Below the pieces are notes generated by a model that was not told the origin of the DNA, searched no databases, and was given only the letters and a program-made list of their open reading frames with translations. Positions 31,801-46,800 of a stretch of 64,000 nt of DNA are shown here, piece after piece (position 1 is the first letter of the stretch; the number at the start of each line of letters is the position of its first letter). This DNA comes from Phalacrocorax aristotelis (taxonomy: Eukaryota > Chordata > Aves > Suliformes > Phalacrocoracidae). The position numbers and the translations under genes were made by a program. The stretch is from the NCBI RefSeq assembly GCF_949628215.1, contig NC_134281.1, forward strand, positions 11,418,501-11,482,500. Direction: 5' to 3'.

Positions 31801-34800
31801 AGCACTTTCAGACTCAGGTGCAACTCACTGTTTGTTGCTGCATCAGGCCTTAGCTCACAGTACCATCCAGTTACACGTCAAACAGGCACACATATTTGGG
31901 ACTAATTCACGTCACTGCTGCTCCACATTCAGAAGATTTTCTTTCTTACATCAGGTTTTTTTCTGCAAGAGTCCCAAGAAATTTCCCTTTCCAAAACCGC
32001 AGTGAATTAGACAAAGACTTCCCTATGTACACAAGTAAAAAGGAAAAGTCTAAAGCAAACAAACTCAAGGAGAAAAGATGCTGTTCTTCCTGGAATCTGG
32101 AAGGGCCTCTCAGCTTTGACTGAGATCTCAAGCACAGTCAGCAAGTGCAGCTAAAGACAGGCTCATTGAACAGTGGAAAGCATGATATTCTCTCTTCATT
32201 TCTTGAAGTGTGTCCACCCTCAAACATCACACCACAGCCTCTCTCAAGCATTATTTATCTCCTGTTGTCATAGCTGCCAACATCTCCAAGCACAGCCTGC
32301 AGAAACAGGCTTGTACAGCTAAAAACCAAATGTGTCTCCCTGCAAGAAGACCTCAAGGCCACTCATTTTCAGGACACCATAATGAAGCACATCCCCTCCT
32401 CTCCCCACTCATGCTATGCGCAGCCCAGCTCACCCAGCTTGGAGGAAGCCCTACCTGTTCTCCAGGCTACACAGCCGCAACAGCCTGCAGCAAGACATCC
32501 ATGACCGGTCCCCTCGCTAAGCACTCATGGCAAAGCTCACAACCTTCCCTTCCCAAAGCTCAAGGCCACCGCATAGGCCCAAACCATCCCCCTGGTAGCA
32601 GTAGTGAGCCCCAACACAGCCTGATGTCTCCAACAGGAGAGAAAGCAAACCAAAGTTAGAAAACACATCACAAAATCAAACCCTGAAACACACAAGTGCA
32701 GCTGATCTCTTCCAGCATGCTCTGGCCACTTCACATCTTGTGAAAATCATGTATAGGTTCTGTGCTGCAGGATCTAGTCTGTATGTCCTGAGCATTCAGA
32801 GCAACATATATGCTTCCAGTTTACTATCCTGCAGCCAGGCAAGTGGAAAGTTGTTGCCTACTTGCTGCAGTCACTTGCTGTGGATAGATAGGCTCTGTGT
32901 GTTAAAGAGGACTCTGCACTGCTCGCTTGGCAAACGCGGTTTGGGACTCCCCATCACCATTTTGTGATTCTGCAGGAAGATTCTCTCTTGCCCTCTTCAG
33001 CATTTTATAAATTGAATCACAATGTGCTTTAGAAAGGCTGCTGCCACTAGCATGGCTGCAGGCTCAGTCCCAGAGGACTTCCAACTGCCTGCAGCACAAC
33101 CCAGATTTAATTTAAAATAATTGCAATATAAAATAGCATCTTCACATGTGCTGAGGGAGAGGAGAGAAAAATTAAACTAAGAGGGGCAACCCTACAGCAA
33201 GGTTCTGAAATCCCCAAACAGCACCAGAAACTCCACAAGCAAGTACAATGCCTGTCCCAGAGCAGCAGAGTTGCCAGACACCTTCCCCAGTCCCCGCTTC
33301 CAGACAGCCACCTGCATCCCCAGGCGAGTCCTACGTGATCCTCTGTCACCCGGGAGCATTGGGAATTTCATATTCTCCCCCAGAAGTATTTCTACACAGC
33401 GCTGCAGACAGCAACCTGCTTTCAGCTCACATACCTCACACTGTTAGAGGGGCTAAAGTTTAGAGGGGATTCTTGGCCACCCAGCCTACCTACCACTAAC
33501 TGCAGACACTTCCCTGTATAATCTCTTCCATAAAGTGATTAAGCTTCATTTTAGGGCAGCTAAACTGTCTCCACTTTTCCCTGGGGAGGCTGCTGCTAAA
33601 TTTAATTTTTTTGGTAGTTTGGAACCACCTTTTAAAAGTAATGAAATCCTTTCTGGATTAAGTTTAACAGTGAAACTGGTGAAAAGGAAACAAAGCTGCT
33701 TTACTCTCATCAGGGGACAAAATTCAGGAGCATTCAGGCAGAAAAGCCCAACAGTCTTTAACATGGGGTGGTCTCCAATTTTTGGTGCAGAAGTTCTATA
33801 GCACAAGTTGCAGCAAAGCCTCTGACAGCCAAATTCCTCCCTCCACCATAAGGAACCCATGCAACAGAGAGCAGACCTGGAGGGTGAGGGACTTCAGAAA
33901 TATCTTTTCTGCTGTGCTCAGAGCCTGCCCCTTTTGATCTGCAGCCCACTGAGTGGTTATCTCCTCACCATGCTGCTTGAGCCTGTGCTCCGGCTGGCAT
34001 CAGCTCCACTGCTTCATAGGTGAAGCTCCCAGCTGCTCCAGGGGAACTTTCCATCCCCAGGGAGAAGTCGCTGCTTAGACTTGTGGTGCTGCCTCGATCT
34101 CTCTGCTCTAGAGAAAATAAAACAGAGCTACCTGAAGATTAGCTTGGTCTTGCTCACTTTCTTTCCCTTTAAGCAACACACTTCCCATGTGCCCCAGGGC
34201 CATGTTCTTGCGAGGTCCCACAGGAAGCATGCCCATTTGTTCCCACCTTGGTGCTGGGAACCCAAGCCCCAAAAGCAATCAACCATTACCAGCACCCAGG
34301 GGTGCTGGTGCTCGGCATCAGCACTCACTGAGCATGCAGATCTCTTCCAGAGTGAAGCCAGGTGGCAAACTCTTCCTTCTGGGGACAGAAAGACAAAGTT
34401 ACCTCAGCCACACTTCAGGGCTGCGTGGAGGCTGGCTGGAGCCAGACCTCTGCAGCACACAGTGGGCCAGAGCAGTGGGGAGTTAGCTGTGCTGGGGCAG
34501 AGGGGAGGGGATGGGGCCAGTGTGCAGTATCCAAGTCTCCTAACAGTCCCAGCCCACACATCCTGTGCTTCAAGAGGGTGGCAACAGGCTGCAGGCAGAC
34601 ATGTGCTTATTCAGAGTCTCCAGAGTGGGCTTTGTTTCATTCTGCCCCTCCTGAAATAGGAAGGGGTTAATGTTTAGTGGTCTGTTAAAAACCAGCCACC
34701 CTGCCCCCCCCAGCAGTGCCTGATGGAGCTTGCTGTGCAGCCTGCTTGAGCCAGAGCACACATCTCTGGGCTCATCCGTGCTAAAGCAGCCACGGACAGT

Positions 34801-37800
34801 CATTAAGCAGAGAGCACATTTCAGCATGGACAGTTTTTCAAAGCACAATGTGGCACCTCACAAGCCTCGGCCCCATTTTGCAGCCTTCAGAGTGCAGAAT
34901 AAATTAAAGAAAACTGGGCCAGGACACCAGGGCTTCTGTCTCCCCAAAGGAACAGCACTAACAAGCTCCCTGGCTCTGCAGCCCATGCAGCAGCAGGCAC
35001 AGGCTCCTTACCTCTGCGACTTCACAGCAGAGAACTCCTCAGAGGTCATGTGCTTCAGAAAATTGAAGCAGAAAAAGAAAATCTGAGCAAAGGGAGAGAG
35101 AAGAGCGGTTCAGGAATGAACCCGAGTCTTCATGCAGCCTCTTATCTTGGTGGAAAGTGCTGACAGGAAGGAGGTAGCAAGAAATCTGCAGCTACCAGCC
35201 TCCAATGTACCACAGGCTGCCACCATCCTATCCTGGGCCTTCTTTTACACGTTAAGCTGACCCTCTGTTCCCTGCTACGGGGAAGCCCAGAAAGGAAGGT
35301 GTAGAAGTCTCCTTATCAATCCGTTGCACACATGCTGCAAGCACACAGCAGGTACTTATGCCATCAGCGCAGCATGGAAAAGAGATGGCTGCCAGCAGCT
35401 GCTTATACACCCAGGTAAGTAGCAAACCCAGCAGCACTAGCAGGGTCAGGGCTGCATGCTCCTCCTCAGCACCACAGCTGCATCAGACCTGGAAGCACAC
35501 AGCACCTGCGGCATCTGTGGTCCCAAGTTTATGCCCTGCCACATACCAGTCCGCTCTGCCGCATGCACCCTGCTGTGCCTCTGCCACCCCAGCTACCTGC
35601 ACAGAGCTTGGCCCTTCTCCTCCTGCAGTGGAGAGCAGGGAGTGCTAGAGGCAGCCATGCCCCCCCTCTCCTGTTGCAGCTACCGATTCTGCCCTTGGCC
35701 AAGCAGGCACCAGAGCAGAGCTGCCAGGCTCATGCAAGCAGAGCTCTGGGAAAGGAATGAATGGGAGGAACAATACTCATACAGGGGTGCTGGACCCCTG
35801 AAAGATGGAAAATAGGCCAGGGTCCCGGCTCTGCTGCTCAGAGGCAGTGGATTCCTTAGTGAGGCGAGAGTCTGAGGAGCAGGGGATTAGCAACAGGGTT
35901 AGATATACTCTCCACCTCTTGATTTCTATCCAAAAATGATACTGCAGTGTACTGCAACTATAGTCAGAGCAATCATTTTTTGCGGTTAAACAATGATATA
36001 TTTGAAGAGAGTTAGTTCCACCTGCTTCCCAGACCCATCTGTCCACCCACAGATACGCCCCGCCAAATACACACACTGGAACCAGCACAAGCTGCTCCAT
36101 GAGCCCGTGATGACATGCGAGCCACATGCAGCTGCAGCACCCAGGCAGGAGGGCTGGCACTCAGGACAAGCACACAAGACTATATAGCTTTATTTCCAAG
36201 TCACAGGCCTTAAGCACCCCTTCTCATTGCTGAGCTGAATAGCAAGTCCGAGCACCCTTTGACCAGGGGCCTGAACACTAATGGCATAGCAGGAGAACTG
36301 GCAGGACTGACACCCACCAACCAAACTGTAGCTTGAGAGAAAAACAGTCCTATACCTTATGCATCAGGAAGTTAGGGGCAAGGCTCCTACATCATAATTT
36401 CCAGCACCTGAACAATCTTTCTAGAGCCCAGCTAGACCACGGATATTACCAGAAGCAGGCAGTGAATGCTGCCTCCATAAACAAGTACCCTGAGAACAAA
36501 AAGCGCACTGCCCCAGACCAGACACTCACCTCTTCTCCTTTACTGAGTCGATCGGCTAACATGTGCCTGGAAAGGGAGCAAGGGAAGCTCAGTCACACAC
36601 TGGAAGCCAGAATCAGCAGAAGAGCACAACCTCTCAAGAAGGGCCAGATGCCTGAGCCTCCAGGTAAGAAAAGGCATCAGCCCCTCTTGTCACAGCTCAT
36701 TGGGAGCTGCCCCAACATCCACATTTGGTTGTGAGCAAACACCAAAGATGACCCCCTGAAGGCTTCTCCGCTGCTGCGCAGGGATGCATATATGAATAAA
36801 ACTCTGTGTGCCTACCCAAAGAGAAACCAGTCATAGGCCACTGTCAGGTAGAGAATCTCAGATGGCTCCAGGGACGTGTGGATCAGCCCATCCTGCAAAG
36901 CAAATGAGAACAGCTTTCAGGCAGTAGCCCTGGGGATTGCGACTTGGGAATTCATGATCTGCTGAAAACTGTCATGGTGATCCAAGATGCCCAGCTTGCT
37001 CTACCTGCCTGTGATACCATGTCTGGTGGCAGGGCAGCATGTTGGGCTCCACATCAAAGCAAATCCACACCCTCTCTGAAGCCAAGACAGTCAAAAGGAA
37101 CATTAACTGCTCTACCACCACTTCCTGGTGACACAGTCGCTCACCCTCCAAGCCATCACCCCTAGAAGCAGGGCAGGTCAGCCTGGTACTCACAGCCCAT
37201 AGGGAGAGGCGCAGTAAGGATATGAAGAGAGGAGTTCTATCCCAGCCGGATATACAGTGCACCAGGAGCCCGCTGTCATCTGCTCCGGGCAGGGGTAGGA
37301 AGGAGAAGGAAAAAAAGGATGTTACAACAAGAGCAATGACTTTTCTTTATGGCAAATCTGTAGAGACAAGCTATTCTCCATCCCCACAGCCTGGGCTCAA
37401 GAGCAGAGCTCAGCCACCAAGCCAGAACATTTTGTCTTGAATACGGCAGCCAACAAATTGCTCAGAGTGTCCCAGGCTGTCAGCAGCCCCAGCTGATGTA
37501 CTGTCCTGGTCCTGACAGCTGCTCAGGACATGAAGTCACTAGGTATGAACATCACTTTGCTACCCAGGACATGCACCTACCCAGTCACAACCTACTATCA
37601 CAATCTAAACCCATATCAGAGAGAAACCTGCTCCAACCACACACTTTTCCAGTCTCACCAACCCTCCTACTGATACACATTGAGCAGAGGCACACACAGG
37701 GCACAACTCTTGTGCTCTCTAGTGTGTCCAGGACAGTCTGTAGCTGGCCATGCTAGGTACAAAGTCACAGTGCTCAGAGGGAACAGGATGCCAACATAGA

Positions 37801-40800
37801 GCAATACACCCCTTCAAGGAGTTGGGGCGGCTATGATGACAGAGGGTGAAAGGGGCTCTTAAATAGGCACCTAATGAGACCCTGGGTTGGGGGCACAAAA
37901 CACAGATGTCCAGTAAAAAAAGGGCAAAAGTCAACAATCAGAAAGAAATGTTTCTTCTCCTCAGCTTTAAAGCAGTAAAACTCTAGGTAAAATGTTTGGA
38001 TATCACTGCACTCTTAGGAAGAGAGGATCTTCAAGGGATCAGCAAGTCCCTCTCTAAGAGGGGAACTGGAGCCCCGAGATGCTAGGACCATCACTCTGTT
38101 TCAAAGGGAGATAAGTGAAGCTCTCTATAAAGAGTGGCACTAACACCATCGGCTGTTCTTCTAGTGACAGCGACTGCTCCAGTTAGACTGCTGGGTGCAA
38201 GGAATTTGTCTTACCATCACTATTGATGATGGAGATCAGCAGCTTCAGGTAGTTCTGTGTCTGCTGCACAAGGTCCCAGCTCTGCAGAAAGAGAAAGGTT
38301 GATGGTATGGGTCCGCCCACAGCAAAAGGTTACTCTGCAGTTCAGAGTCCACCATGCTCTTGACTTCTCCATCCAGAAGAGCAAAGCAGAAATAACCCCA
38401 TGGCCATTCCTCAGAGCGACAGACTCCCTTGGTCCTCTAATCAGTCCCCCCCATCCTCTAAAAACAGCACTCTGGGACAAGAAACCAGGTGGGGAGCGGG
38501 GTGGGGAATAAATAATAACAAAAATTAAGGGCCATCTCTTCTATCCGCCTGGCTGGCACAGAACCTGCTTGCCTACGGCCCCGAAGCTGCGAGCCGACCA
38601 CGCTCAGAGACACTACCATGAGCCAGCAAACACCTGTGGAGCGCTGATCCAGTTCTGCAGCCCCCTGCATGCGTGCACTTTACCAAATGGTCAGTAGTCG
38701 TGTTACAGCTGTGTATGTGATACAAGTAGCATGACGGGGTGAGCAGGCCAAGGTCAGCAGCCTGCTCCCACAACCCAAGCAGTTTGCTCAAAACTCTCTG
38801 GCCCTTGTAAATGGCCCCAGCAGGCTGCCTGCATAGGGCTGACCCACTCCCAGCTGATCCAGACAGGCACTGGGCTTCTACAGTAACACCCAAGTAGCAG
38901 CAGCACCACAGAAGGGCTCTGAACTCTGAGAACTCCAACACTACAAGAGATAACAGGTAAAAAACATCAGAAGCTCAAGCGTGCCACTCTCGACCACTGT
39001 ATCATGAAAAGATGCAGGGAATTTCAGCAGTCTGATCAGAGCCAGAACTAGCTCAAGGAAAATAGGATAGCACTGGCAAGGAAAAGGCAAGGAGAGGGGC
39101 ACATGTTTCATTTTGACAGTGTTAGTGGTATAAGTGATGTCTGACCACCAGCAATAGGACACTTGCTGTGTGCCTGCATGCGTGCACGTGTGCGGGTAAC
39201 CACACTTAAGCCTACTGTCAGACAAAGAACATATTGCTCTGCCGTGAAGCCTGCACAGCAACAAAAGAGTAGGGAAATAGGGAACACACTCAGCCTGGGG
39301 CAGAAAAACACATAGTTCCAAAGTCTTTTATCTGCCCAATTCAACACGATCTTGTGCTTACGCCAGAAGGAATCATCTAATCATCCAGTCTAATCTCTCT
39401 GTACCACAAACCAGGAAGTTTTGTTCAGTTGCCCCAAATACAACCTGAAGCTTGCAGCTGACAGCATCTCTGCCCAGAAAAGCACCTCAACTAGGGGTGA
39501 CAGTTCATTGCTCCTTTAGAAGCATGTTCCAACAGATCATCCTCAAAAATAACATGCAAGACTGCTTTTCCTTAATTGAAGGTCTGATTTCAGACTGCAG
39601 ATATTGCTTCCTGTGCAGCTTTTCTTCCCCAGATTGAAGGGCCCTTTAGAATTAGTATTTTCTCTCTGCAAATGTACTTACACATTAATCAAGTCAACCC
39701 TCCATCACCTTTGTGATTAGCTCAACAGATTGAGAACTTCTGCTTTAAGTGAAGCACCTTCTCCAGTCCTCAGATTATTTCTGCATCTATTTATTATGCT
39801 CTCTTCAATTTTTAATATCCTTTTTAAAATACTGTCTGCTCAGTATTTTAGTGAACAAGTTTCTAGCCATAAACAACCTGTGGTCCCATCAGTTCTGCTT
39901 CAACACTGCAAGTTACTTTTCCCTGATTCTGCTTATGCTGGTACTTCAACATTATTTACATCACTGTGTGACAAACACCGGCCCACCACGGGGAGCTCTG
40001 CTAGTTCTGTGGTGCTTCCAGCCATAGAGCAGAGGAGCATGACACGCTCCAGCACAGTCAATCATCACAAAACCTGGGCAGATTGGTAGGTCCACTGATG
40101 TGTGGAATGAAGCACACTAATAAGCAGTACCAGGTGATGCTCCCTGGTATGAACAGACAAAGGTAAACCTTGAAGCTTGGGCAAACGTAAGAGTTTGAGT
40201 ATTGTTTGTGATGCTGTCACAGTAATAAGGAACGGAGACGTGCTACCATCAGTTATGATTTTCTACTCTCTCATAGGACAGGTTCCTTGTGCACCCACAA
40301 AGAAGGTGCCTAGTCACTTGGCTACTGCTCACATAAGGGAAGGCTGATCTCTCTCAAGACTCTCCACAGCCAAGAAACTCTGCCCACTGCAGGCACTTGC
40401 CTAGTTAATATTGTGAACAAGCAATACTGCTTTCAGTTTGCTGGCATGTTCCTTGCCTTTGTTACTGACATATCTCCCTAATGGATTGCAAGCTTTATGC
40501 AAGCTACAGAAAAAGATTTGACGTTACATTCAGCTGCCTCAGGACACATCAAGCCAGGAAGCTTTTGGGTAGAGAATTTCTACCACTATACTGAACAATC
40601 AGGCCTGCAGCCCCACTTCCACTGTGTCGGTAAGAAGTGAGCCAGATTACTGCAACAGGAGCAAGTCAGACTTCAAATCTTTACTGATCCTTCCTGACTG
40701 ATTCTGACCTCCCACAGAGACTCCTGCTTTTCTCACCTGGTACTCGCTCCAATCAATGTTCAGAGATTGGGTCAGAGAGACCGGGATACTTAATGGTGCA

Positions 40801-43800
40801 TCTACGTAATCCTGAAAAAAATGCAAACACAATTGGTCAGAGAAAAGCCATGACGTGAAGACAGCAAGTTCCAGAAAAAAACAAAACAACAAATGCCAAA
40901 AGGTGTGTCTAGAAGAAAGTGCCTCAGCAAAGCATCTTTAAATACAGAAACCTGCAGTGGTAAGAATTAACTCACAGCCTCTTAGAAGGACCAGCGGACA
41001 AGAGGAGCTTTTCTGTGCCCCCAGTGGTGAAAGCCAGGTACAAGGCATGTTAGTTTTTTAACTCCTGTAGGGCTACTCCACTCAACCACCTCCCTCAGCA
41101 GGAGACAGAATACAAAGACAGAACTGAGAACCGAAGCTATCAAGATAACAAATTCAATAACAGGAGCAACCCATACCTCCCATGAGAGGTCATGCATCCT
41201 GGACTGCAGGATAACGATTCATTTATTCTACATACAAATTTCACAATGAATGCTTATTTTAGTACAGTCACTATCTGCTTTGTTCATCCTGTTGGTTTCC
41301 CTCTTGTGATCAGAAATAAGCACATGACACACATACCATCGCTCAGGAACTGAGGCAAGACTTAAGCCCAGTAAAGCCCACAGCTCTCCATTTTGTAACA
41401 TCCATGTACCTGTTTCCAGTTAAATATGAGACCTTCAGCTGTATAATCCCTGTCTTTGTACTCCTTAAAAAATTCACAGCCTGCAAGAAAAAGAAATAAT
41501 GAACAACTGTTCAGCTAAGTGATATCTAACAACTGAAGTGTCCTGGGGACTGGAAGTGCTGGGAGCCCCAGGCTCCAGAGCACCAAGCCAATCAAAACTC
41601 CTGCCTGCAGGAAGGAAAGAGCAGTAATTGTCAGTACAGTGCGCTGCACGGCCTCCCAGCAGCAACAGCCCGGAGCACTCAGCAGTGAACACACTCACAC
41701 AGCAAAGGGCAAACTCCAAACACACAGCAAATGTGGAGTTTGAGGGACTGATTTAATTCTTTGCCAAACAAGACGTTTGACTGAGGAGCTATGCTTTCCA
41801 GGGCCACTGGCTTTTCACAGATCTAAGGCATCAGCCTGGCACGCTGAGGAGAAGGAACCAGCAAAAGGAGGTGCTGGCAGAGCCCTGGACAAAGCCAGCT
41901 TTCACAGGGCATCTGCTGCAGGTAACAAGAAAGGGCTCTGGCAGAGGCAGCTGTGATTTCTCTCACATTTAAGTCTCCTTTTTCAAACACGTGAATTGCC
42001 CTGCCTGAAGGAAGCAGGTACATAACCGCTTCCAAGGTTTCCCTCCAAGCCTTCCCCTCCTGAAATTGTCCTTTGGCTCTGTTCTTCTCAAAAAACTTTT
42101 TGAAGTCTCCGCAGCAAACTGCAGTCACTTAGTCACATCCCAGCAGCACCATTAGCACTGCAGCTGCCTGCAGGCTACACAAAACATCTCTCCCAATGTA
42201 CTGTGTACGCCCCAGCAGTGCCATGGTGCCCACATTACCAAGATACCCCTGTGCCAGGCACTGAACACGGGCAATGATTCTGCCCCTACAAGTCACAAGT
42301 AACTCCAATAGTGAAAAAAATATTTGTGCAGGACAGGATTAGCCCTCAAAAACACAGAGTCAGGAAGCAACCTGTCAGCTGAAATTTAACTCCAATTAAA
42401 CAAAGGCTTAAAGCAAAAAATGGGGGATTAGGGCACTAAGTATCAGCACTTACAAATGACAACTACCAGTCAAATGTAAAAGAGTGTTTTTCTGCACTGG
42501 AGAGCACAAAAGCTTCTACAGATACCCCATTTTAACCCAAGTCTTTCACCCTAGACAGTCATGTCTGGACACTGCCTCGCTCACCTAAGAGCAGGATCTC
42601 AGAAGAACTTCTCTCTGCGAGACAAATTGCAAACCAGAAATTTTTTCAGTGCAAACTTAGAAACATTAAGAACATATCACAGCATTAGGCCAGTCACTAG
42701 AGGGGCTGCTGATCCTTAGGTGTGTGTTTGCCTTAGATCTAACAGAATGACAATATTCTTTTCTGGACCAGCACTTCTGAAATCAGGCAACACCTGCAGG
42801 GAGAGTTTCCAGTTTTATAAGGTTTACCTCTAGTGTGGCAGTGAAGAGCTGCTAAAAGATAGCAGCTGTCCCAGATGGCAGAAAAGGAAGGACCATCACT
42901 GGAGATTGCATATAATACACTGATCTCTATACAGTAACAACACTACAGCTTAACTCTATACAATCGCTTCTTTCTCATTCGTTACAATCCCTGCAGAAGA
43001 CCTCTGTGCACTCTCTCCCCCATGGTCTGTTTCACAAGGTATAGGGCAGCAACATATACTTGAGCCACATACTACAGAAACCAGTGACACTTATTTCTGT
43101 ACACCTCAGCAATCTGCATGGCAAATTCGATACAAATCTTAATGCAACTTCTCTGAATTGTCACTAACTTCTGTATGAAAGGAAATACCTTTAAAAAAAA
43201 TTAAGGGCAACAACTAGTAATCAAGGAAAAATTTTGGATCATACATAACAGTTTTGGGTTTTTTTTCTCCTCTCCCTTTCTTGGTGTGCAAGGGAGAAAG
43301 AAGAGTCCTTTCTTGCAGACAGACCTCACACACAGCAGTTTCACATTCAATCCTATCACTGAGCCTGACATCAGCAGGCAGGCAGCAATATTCAGCTCAT
43401 CTTTAAGAGCGCAGCAAGTGACCCAGCAGTGGTTGCTAGGCACAGGGACTAATATAGCCAGGGAAATGGGTTGGAGTGGTCTGCATCTCAGTCGTGCGTT
43501 GCAGGCTCAGGTTAACAGTTCTGCCTAGCACTGAGGGTATCTTACAGTGGTGCTCTGAAACACTAGGACTAGAAAATACTCTTCAGAATTGGGGTTTTAC
43601 ATAACACAGAACAGGACATATATTTTGCATCAAGTAGTAATCTGGAGTTGTGGGAGTGTCAAAGGCCATCTTAACCCCAGCTCCACCCCTGGGACTTTTT
43701 CTCCATGCTTGAATTAATTACAACTGCTGAGAAATTATTTTGCTACCTCAAAGAGTGCCTAATGCTGACTCACACCACCAGAGCACCCGGATTTGTTGCA

Positions 43801-46800
43801 CTGTTCTTAGTTTAAAAGACCTTCTCTCCAGAGGGAGCATAGGAAACGCTCAGCATGCCAGTCATTGTACCACACGCACACAGAGAGGTAGTTCCCAGTC
43901 CCCAGAAACGGATTGTCACCTGTCCCTTGGGAGTCCCTCTGGACATCAGTCCTGTACCTGGGTATGGGATGGAGAGAAGCGTGAAATCAGCATAACGTTG
44001 AGCTTTGTCCACCTTCTCAGAAGACGTCACACTGCACAGGAGAAGAGGAAAACAGCAGACACAGAATCATAGAATCACAGAATGGTTTAAATTGGAAGAG
44101 ACCTTTAGAGGTCATCTAGTCCAATCCCCTGCAGTGAGCAGGGACATCTTCAACTAGATCAGCTTGCTCAGAGCCCCGTCCAACTTGACATTGAATGTCT
44201 CTAGGGGTGGGGCCTCCACAACCTCTCTGGGCAACCTGTTCCAGTGTTTCACCTCCCTCACTGTAAAAAATTTTTTTCCTTATATCCAGCCTAAATCTAC
44301 CCTCCTTTAGTTTAAAACCATTACCCCTTGTCCTGTCACAACAGGCTTTGCTAAAATATTGTCCCCATCTTTCCTATAGTCTCCCTTTAAGTATTCTACA
44401 TTTGTAGAGTACTTTTCACAGAGATACTAGCACCCAAAATGCAACCTGTCCCATCTCCCTGCAATGGCTTGACTCAGTAGTGAGCAGGGGCAGAACTTAC
44501 TCAAAACATCCAAGTAAACAGGTATAGCCCCAAAGCACTAAAGCTTTCCTCTGCTCCTATACACAAGGAGAGGGCTCCTTTACTCTCCCCTTTCTGAAGG
44601 GGTGACTGTCACATCACTATAAGCTCTACAGAGAAAACCTACTCAGACTGCAGAAGACAGACGAAAGCAGCTGTCTTGCCCATTGATACAGCTTTCGCTG
44701 GCCTAAAGCCCTGGGGTTCTCTACAGCATTGGCTAACAGATCCTGCTGTTAGGACTCTTCCAGGCACTGCTCCCAGGTTGCTGAATGTGTGCCCAATAAC
44801 AATTCACATGTAAGGGCTACACTAGCTGCAACCCAAAGCCTGCAGAAAAACAAATTAACCCAGACTCACTTCAAGCCAAACTTCACCTTCTTGTTTTCCA
44901 CCATGAGGTCACAGATATATCGGACAGACAGGTATCGCAGCAGCTTGATGTCATGCCCTCTGACCTTGTCAAACAGCTGGGAGTCTGCATTTCTGCAAGG
45001 CAGAAGAAGACAAAGCAAGACGAACATGAAAGACAGCGTTGAGTCTGACTCTCCACATAACATTGCCATGGTTCTTCTCTGAACTGCTTCTAGCCGTAAG
45101 CTGCAGAGCGCAAGCCTTGACTCCACAGGTCAGAATCGAATTCTGAAATGAACTGATATGGCGAACTTCATGCTTAGGGTCCCTCTCCACATCTCACTCT
45201 GTGCTGCAACAAGCACATAAGGTACAGAACAATTTCTCCAGCATGGAGATGTACTCCCTGATGAAGTAAACACATACGTGTAATTCAAACACCTTTTTAA
45301 ATGGCTCTATCCAGTCCTTCCCTCTGGCAATAGATTAGCAGGCTTCAGTTACACTGGATTCAGCCAGCCATTAGCATTCAAGACACTTTTTTCAAAAGCA
45401 AGGGAAGTACAACTGAGCTTGGTGATGGTCTCAAGTCTGACACAAAGCCCAGCCTAGGAAAGATCAGAATTGAGTGGCTGAGCCAGTCAGCTTTGGTCCA
45501 AACTCCATGTTCCCCATCCCAGTGATGTATACAAACCTAAGTGCAGAATCTTCCTCTGAAATGTCTTCTGCATCTGCCCAAGCATCATCAGAACCTCCTG
45601 CAAGGAAGACATTAAGAACTGACGCTTGTGTTTACCAACTCAATCCCCAATCTGACAAGACATGCACACACCCAAAAAGGTCACGGTTTGGCCCCCTCTC
45701 TCCACACATCAAGTGTTCTCTGGAGTTACCCACATTTCCTCTTCCTGAAAAGCCTGTTTTCTAATGTAGCCCACCCTTCCCTTGTCATTGCAAAGGACAC
45801 AGGCAGCTCAAAGCCATTACTGACAGCCAGAAGGACACCCCAATAGTGCTACACAGTGCTTCAGTAAGCCAAGCTTCAGCTCCCACACTAAAGATACCCA
45901 GTACTCCCCTGAAAAGCCTTCCCTAGAGTCCAGTATATCTTACCATTAGTGGGATTTGACTCCCAATGATTAGCTAAGCAACAGCAAATTCTTATCCTCT
46001 TTCTTCCATTATTGCCACCCCCAACGTTTGGGAATCAGTACCCTGAATCCTTTGGGCTGCCTTACTTGCCTACATGCTTCCCAAAACCCACTCTTCAGCT
46101 TCAAGTTCGTTGCTGCTTCTTATAAGCTACAGCACTGTTCTGTAGTACGGTGCTTGGAAACAGATGAGAGATTTCAGTCTTTGCTGTATTATGCATGGTC
46201 TGATACAAGCAGCTCTGTGCTAGAGCTCTGCATTGGCTCTCAGGAAGAGCTTGCTCTTGTGTGTAGGTCAGGAAGAGCTTGCTTTCATGTGTAGGTCACT
46301 GTCCCAGCAATGACCAGCTTTAGCAGGCAGACAGTGACAAATGGCTCCTCACTCACCTGAGAAGATATAATTGTAGCCAGTGCGCCCATAGAGCTCTCCC
46401 CAGCCGGCCAACGTTGCTGATCTGCAAATATGCTGGAGGAAGATTTTGTTATTAGCCATGCATGCTCCAGAGGCCTTTCCCTTATCAGATCTCTGGCCTA
46501 TTTGTTGTCACGTTACACAGAAATGGTTGGTACCTACAGCTACCACCTCTCAGCAGTCTCCCCTGCAACCCCGGTCCAGATTGAGCTCTCCAAACACATC
46601 AAACTGCCAAGTGCCTTTATCTGTAGCTTGTTTTTAAATCACATTTTCACTTCCAGTTCTCCCATTCACTAATACAGTCAACTCCTAACAAATTAGCAAC
46701 ATCCATACTCTGTTTATACACTGCTTGAGCCTTACTTCCACATTCTTGTGGATAAGATTATGATGGTCCCAGTACAACTCTGGGCAGTTCACTTCTGCAG

